NCBI RefSeq assembly: GCF_040712315.1
Contig: NC_134021.1
Span: forward strand, 32,213,501-32,277,500
DNA: 64,000 nucleotides
From: Castanea sativa
Taxonomy: Eukaryota; Streptophyta; Magnoliopsida; Fagales; Fagaceae
Direction of reading: 5' to 3'
The stretch's first letter is position 1; each line of letters starts with the position of its first letter. Made by a program: the position numbers and the translations under genes. This document shows positions 61,601 through 64,000 of this stretch, piece after piece. The notes beneath the pieces were generated by a model. The model saw only the letters and a list, made by a program, of their open reading frames with translations. It ran no database searches and was not told the DNA's origin.

Positions 61601-62841
61601 GCACCACAAAAGGGGTAGTGGTCGTTGATTTGTACCACCCTTACACTAGGCATTCACGTCAGGAACATTGATGTTGAGAGTTAAAGTCCCAAGGGACTAC
61701 CAGAGAAGGTAGAGCCGGTGATGGGTGGGAGAGAAGGATTGAAGGTGGGCTGGGTTGTGGAGAGAAACTGAAAGAGCGTGAGAGTGAGAGAGAGAGGCTG
61801 ATCGGGACTGAGAGAGACAGAAATGTAAAATATTTTACCAATATTTCTAGTGTAGAACATTTTACACTTATTTGCCTTGGTTGTATTGTTTGACTGAAAA
61901 TATTTTACCTTTGACCAAATGTTTTACTGCAAAACAAACATTGGAAAATAAGAAAATATTTTCCTGCAAATATTTTACATCTAAACAAACGGAGCTTTAA
62001 ATACGTTATGCGATTAAAAAGTACACGTGTATGTTCATGCTAGCTAGCATGTAGTGAGTTCGAGAAACTTTCCTCCATATTGGTTTGGAGAAAAATTGTC
62101 TTATGTTATTAATAGACATAGTTGCTTGAAAATAGACAATGGAAACATATTAATGACAATGTCAATTTCCTTATGTTTAATTGTCATGAACTAAAGATGG
62201 GCCTCTAAAAAGAATGTATGAAATATGTATTCTGCCAATCAAGTGGGTATTTCTAAGCTGTCGGACATAAAAAATAGTAAATCGTGTAGCCCAGCCATTG
62301 GACAAAAAGGTAAAAAGAAAAAATTTATTTCTTTATCTTTGCATATTATTAGTAGCATAATAAGGTGACTTCGCCTTTCTTGTAGTAGTAGAGGTGACTT
62401 CTTTTTCAAAGGTTTAAACTTAAATGCTATAAATTGAAACTTATAAAGGTAAAGATTAATATACAATCTCATTTATTACCTCAAAGACGATACTGAAAGA
62501 AGAAAATAAAAGGTGGACTATATGAAATACAATTTCCTTCTTCTTCCCCCCCCCCCCGCCCCCCTGAAAAAGAGAATTTTTAATAGATGCAAATCACGAC
62601 CAATGAAGAATTGCTTTATTTGAGATTTTCCTTCTTTGGGCTCATACTCAACAAGTTTTTCCATGACTTGAGACAAAGACATGCATTTTCAACTCTATTT
62701 TTTCCTCACATTATTTTGAACTTGACACGTCTCTCTAATTTGTTTATTAAGGTTATCTTTCCAAGCTTCGGTGAGAGGTATATTCCCACTGTTCTTTTTC
62801 ATTCTATCCATGAAGAGGTCCAAAAAATGCAACAAAGATAG
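35368..62841 (+). CDS. CS26-like: Plastid cysteine synthase family enzyme, S-sulfocysteine synthase (CS26) type
   Basis: There are ten exons: 35368-35556, 35661-35770, 36203-36260, 36411-36674, 36776-36913, 56263-56314, 56438-56487, 58844-58903, 59450-59530 and 62752-62841. All introns are GT-AG and phases agree, giving 363 aa. Residues 1 to about 45 are Ser/Leu/basic-rich, like a plastid transit peptide. The core shows [21 protein letters not shown] with the PLP-binding Lys (98), [15 protein letters not shown], the phosphate loop [23 protein letters not shown] and PSFGERY. Cysteine synthases replace the acetyl group of O-acetylserine with sulfide. The form with Arg in PCRSVKDR, where common OAS-TLs have Ser, and the plastid N-terminus point to CS26, which uses thiosulfate to make S-sulfocysteine in the chloroplast. 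This subtype call is inferred from remembered family patterns; plain plastid OAS-TL is the alternative. The gene is stretched to 27.5 kb by intron insertions, with no stop in the exons. Confidence 0.9.
37385..38335 (+). mobile_element. 5'-truncated L1 LINE, ORF2 C-terminal part
   Basis: Translated pieces [33 protein letters not shown] and [19 protein letters not shown] match the region after RT in plant L1 ORF2, before the zf-RVT motif. Later pieces are frame-shifted. It ends in an A/T-rich tail near 38335. Confidence 0.65.
38340..39059. other. Intronic sequence with an unidentified minus-strand ORF relic
   Basis: The minus strand is open from about 39059 to 38781 ([19 protein letters not shown], then [20 protein letters not shown]). 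I do not recognise the protein. The L1 insertion at 39076 lies just upstream of it, so it may be a fragment cut by that insertion. It may also be chance. Confidence 0.3.
39076..39121. repeat. (TA)n at the L1 3' end
   Basis: About 20 TA units sit between the TSD and the L1 3' UTR. A shorter TA run lies at the other L1 end (45826-45841). Confidence 0.9.
39213..43553 (-). pseudogene. L1 ORF2: endonuclease, reverse transcriptase, zf-RVT (broken)
   Basis: The start ATG (43551-43553) overlaps the ORF1 stop as ATGA. The endonuclease part shows [47 protein letters not shown] and [12 protein letters not shown] shows [54 protein letters not shown] and the catalytic [12 protein letters not shown]. The C-terminal zinc knuckle is [18 protein letters not shown]. 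Breaks include a stop near 43464, a shift near a T run at 42640, a stop at 41888, further breaks near 41630, 41340 and 41010, and a MITE at 39915-40630. L1 ORF2 nicks DNA and primes reverse transcription there. Confidence 0.87.
39915..40630. mobile_element. Tourist-like MITE, 716 bp, inserted in L1 ORF2
   Basis: The ends GTGGCGTTTGGTACGGGG and CCCCGTACCAAACGCCAC are perfect 18-bp inverted repeats. The target duplication is TAA on both sides (39912-39914, 40631-40633), as for PIF/Harbinger-derived elements. Sub-terminal arms with 'gattcccaagaatgt' are also inverted. There is no ORF. Confidence 0.88.
43550..45418 (-). CDS. L1 ORF1-like protein, about 620 aa open frame
   Basis: An open frame without internal stops covers 1869 bases. 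Near the N-terminus it has [34 protein letters not shown], and a block ending [18 protein letters not shown], typical of plant L1 ORF1 proteins thought to bind element RNA. The C-terminal block [13 protein letters not shown] is shared with the plus-strand L1 ([13 protein letters not shown]). No ATG opens this frame at 45418: a TAG lies upstream and the likely true start ([12 protein letters not shown]) at 45703 is in another frame, so a frameshift near 45450 probably separates them. It ends with TGA overlapping the ORF2 start. Confidence 0.68.
   Translation of the reverse strand: MPPPPKLSPQGRRGSNGSFRIDSKTFSFSFDHGQADSYAIHKSRRNFKSSVCLARKGLEWILSCFADIRDWVPRKDYLYKRYRENNKFFEFRGRSNKAGIFVEIAVYSGGARCGWIMVPASSNRSGWCLFSKELDSFLSGSNTVWVKGRTPDEDAGASVGPSPTEGGGHFGKKSSKIRKQRKLRNFEISRAVSGHNVLKDATGVTVSSINGRPTCDFKFELTPSNLALRVSKSVGGKRMVTWLNHFSTHKSINSGPVLLSGHDKAHTHKTIVSGPILLSGHDKAHLANPSGKAQDGLSFHRGVGASLLHNQSARVVGESSKPPMKSSVLSVLPKGLSAGLSPISSPDHSSELLASNPSRELGAPVTENASALRCSSIAVLLDSGKVVSPMDTISDAKESYGIGIRDSRLSSDLAVSSPTVVLEAPILKGVSPILGQYPWVIQNRFSPLSELGNGVDEVFVEGEDLEEVFGLHLLQWESSEVSDHSYGSGEKDIGVLKCDPLSSWEPNEIRKLVLVQDSAEGTQVTEPGTPSNWVSQLMKNLCNMVGFPIVNHEAQCLALFRLLEQEWLKVVDEGVPKQPANSGSRGLRELKGLISNVNYNGVSSRSKSRVSLTAAGVVGSCK
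45861..46429 (+). mobile_element. Truncated L1 3' end (about 46080-46395)
   Basis: The piece [19 protein letters not shown], then [15 protein letters not shown], is the ORF2 C-terminus of an L1. Its 3' UTR has a polyadenylation-like 'caataaag' and an A-rich tail (46370-46389). The bases before 46080 hold the right half of the site split by the other L1. Confidence 0.66.
46683..48761 (+). pseudogene. L1 ORF1 remnant (plus-strand element)
   Basis: Pieces 46683-47114 ([19 protein letters not shown], then [17 protein letters not shown], then [16 protein letters not shown]) and 48300-48761 ([51 protein letters not shown]) correspond to the N- and C-terminal parts of plant L1 ORF1. The middle is broken. 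Confidence 0.62.
49571..51580. mobile_element. Solo LTR, 2.0 kb, inserted in L1 ORF2
   Basis: The element begins TGTAATGCACC and ends GGGGTGTTACA and is flanked by a perfect 5-bp TSD, ggttt (49566-49570 and 51581-51585). It is homologous end to end with 6152-8358: same start, the 'ctgttgacagggttgtg' block near 50045, the 'cccttgctaaggag' motifs and the same terminus. It has no coding region. Confidence 0.87.
52569..52834 (+). repeat. 133-bp tandem duplication in the L1 RT region
   Basis: Two adjacent copies (52569-52701 and 52702-52834) start 'caatgggtctcctgctg' and I see one base difference (agtaagatg / agtaggatg). The length is not a multiple of three, so it shifts the RT frame. Confidence 0.92.
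53989..54712. mobile_element. hAT-like non-autonomous element, 724 bp
   Basis: The ends CTAAGTTGCACTAACACG and CGTGTCAGTGCAACCTAG are inverted repeats. The 8-bp TSD tttggaag is perfect (53981-53988, 54713-54720). Sub-terminal GACACGGGTACGG-like words recur in both arms. There is no transposase. It interrupts the L1 ORF2 C-terminal part. Confidence 0.85.
55668..55691. repeat. (TG)n microsatellite
   Basis: About 11 TG units follow a short TA run. Confidence 0.9.
55796..56108 (+). mobile_element. Truncated L1 3' end
   Basis: A short ORF2-like C-terminal piece ([13 protein letters not shown]) is followed by a 3' UTR and a poly-A tail (56093-56107). It lies 155 bp before exon 6. Confidence 0.5.
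56488..58843 (+). other. Intron 7 of the cysteine synthase gene
   Basis: 2356 bp, gtaaag to aaaatgtag. A minus-strand ORF at 57021-57263 ([15 protein letters not shown]) has no domain I know and is probably chance or a repeat relic. A stretch at 57620-58000 ends with 'caataataataatgtcc' and looks like an old retroelement 3' end, but I cannot place it. Confidence 0.5.
59531..62751 (+). other. Last intron of the cysteine synthase gene
   Basis: 3221 bp, from gca|gtgagt to tttattaag|gttatc. It holds a 941-bp TIR element (61056-61996) and a C-run near 62546-62563. No coding exon is seen. Confidence 0.75.
61056..61996. mobile_element. Tourist-like TIR element, 941 bp
   Basis: The ends CACTCCATTTGTCTCAATGTAAAATA and TTTTACATCTAAACAAACGGAGCT are imperfect inverted repeats, with TTA on both flanks (61053-61055, 61997-61999). 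Further 'aaaatattttac' words are inverted. The centre (61170-61600) is rich in CCA/CAC triplets, giving low-complexity ORFs on both strands that resemble no protein I know. Confidence 0.68.
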
Positions 62842-63870
62842 CTTGAAACTGTTCCAAAAATTGAGTCTTCCAGATAATTGAGTCATTCTCATGCAATTGA
62901 GCAAGCAAGTCACCACCCTATTTTCTTAATAGGTAAAAACTTCTATTTGTTATGCTCTCAATCATTTAAATATAGAAAAAGAGAAGTATTTTCATTCAGT
63001 GACTTGTATTTTCTTTGCAGGTGCAATTTTCATTGAAGGCACTAGTAGGAGGTAGGAGTTGATAGCATTTCAAGGAGTAGCTAAACCAAAAAGGCAGTAG
63101 CTGGAATTATACATTTTTGTTTTTCTATTCTTTTCTTTTTGTCAAACTGGCCTTTTCTTATATATTATTTTTTGTTTTTCATTATTCTTTTTAAGTACAG
63201 TACTAACATATTGTTAATGCACTTGTATAATATACGTCAAGTAACCATCCCACACTGCATTGCCATCATGCGAGTAGATGAGTAAGAGCTGAAGAGTCAC
63301 CTTTCAAAATGAGGCCATTATAGAGAGTCACCTTTAGTGCTTGCATGCTAATCTTAAGTTTTATTGGGACTGAAAGCTAAGAAGGATGAGTCAAAGCTGA
63401 GAAACGAAACTCAAACATCTCTCTTGTTTTCTTTCCCTTAGGCCACTGGCCCGTAAATGGGTCAAAAAAAATATTTAATTGGGGTTGATGTAATCCATAT
63501 TTGATAGGAGTAATGCGACCTGATCAATTATGTGTCAGGTTTTTCAAATTGCAATTCATCTTGGAAAGATTTGTGCTTGATTGGAAAGATGTGAGCTTGA
63601 GGAATGATTATAAATTATACTTTTGCTTATTTTATGTACGTTTTGTGGGTTCTACACTACCTTTTGTTTTAGCTTTATTTCAAATAATCTAACTCTTAAT
63701 TAACATAAAATAATAGTACTCTTCAAAAAAATAAAAATAAATAAAAACTCCTAATACAGTTTTATGTATCCACCTCTATGCTAATGATGATCACAAGCCA
63801 ACAGATTTAAAAATCAATCATACAAAATAATGGTAATGGATGAAAGTCTCAATTGAGTTGAGTGTTTTTC
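62842..63870 (+). other. 3' flank of the cysteine synthase gene
   Basis: The 3' UTR probably lies here, with no second gene. A short ORF at 63501-63692 has no recognisable domain. AT-rich otherwise. Confidence 0.5.
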
Positions 63871-64000
63871 TTCTTTTGGCTAAAATGCAAAACGAACCTT
63901 CTAAGTTTCACATTTTGTCATTTCAGTCTTCTAACTTTAGTTTCGGTCAATTCAGTCCCTTAAGTTTAAAAAGTGTTTCAATTCAGGCATTTCACTAACT
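63871..64000. repeat. Possible dispersed repeat entering from the right edge
   Basis: The words 'ggctaaaatgcaaaacgaacc', 'tcacattttgtcatttcagtc' and 'cggtcaattcagtccctt' resemble a dispersed repeat often seen in eudicot genomes. It is cut by the window edge. Confidence 0.35.

Noticed and set aside
1..64000. tRNA or rRNA genes
   Set aside because: No cloverleaf with A and B boxes or rRNA sequence was recognised by eye; a covariance-model scan would be needed to exclude a degenerate one.

Overview
The window is nuclear DNA of a flowering plant. Two intron-containing plant genes sit among retrotransposons, solo LTRs, L1-type LINEs and MITE-like elements, and the spacers are AT-rich. Several repeat families resemble ones I associate with woody eudicots such as Fagaceae, but the species cannot be fixed from the sequence alone.

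Positions 1-13115 hold most of a decayed Ty3/gypsy retrotransposon of the Tat lineage on the minus strand. Reading down from high coordinates it has a 5' LTR (12318-13115), a primer-binding site, gag, protease, RT, RNase H, a second RNase H, and integrase ending near 4165. Next come a 151-bp tandem array (2815-4135) and a three-exon ORF on the opposite strand (270-2627). The 3' LTR lies off the left edge. A 2.2-kb solo LTR (6152-8358) is inserted in its RNase H.

Positions 13116-24600 carry no host gene that I recognise. They hold an RTE-type endonuclease relic, an LTR with a visible TATA box, a hAT-like MITE inserted in an older copy of its own family, a solo LTR with TSD, several Tourist-like or hairpin MITEs, and a 325-bp duplication.

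Positions 24600-30207 (+) contain a two-exon GT47 exostosin-family gene closely resembling the pectic arabinosyltransferase ARAD1. Between it and the next gene lie a LINE RNase H relic (30816-31240), a fold-back element with 9-bp TSD (32177-33080) and a probable solo LTR (33115-34378).

Positions 35368-62841 (+) are one ten-exon gene for a plastid-type cysteine synthase family enzyme, best matched to S-sulfocysteine synthase (CS26 type). The predicted protein is 363 aa and the exons are open at every junction I checked. Intron 5 is 19.3 kb. It holds a nearly complete L1 on the minus strand (39076-45844, with TSD, itself carrying a MITE), a broken L1 on the plus strand (about 46430-55304, carrying a 2.0-kb solo LTR and a 724-bp hAT-like element), and several truncated LINE 3' ends. 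The last intron holds a 941-bp TIR element. The two host genes are metabolically unrelated (cell-wall pectin and plastid sulfur metabolism), and nothing suggests they work together.
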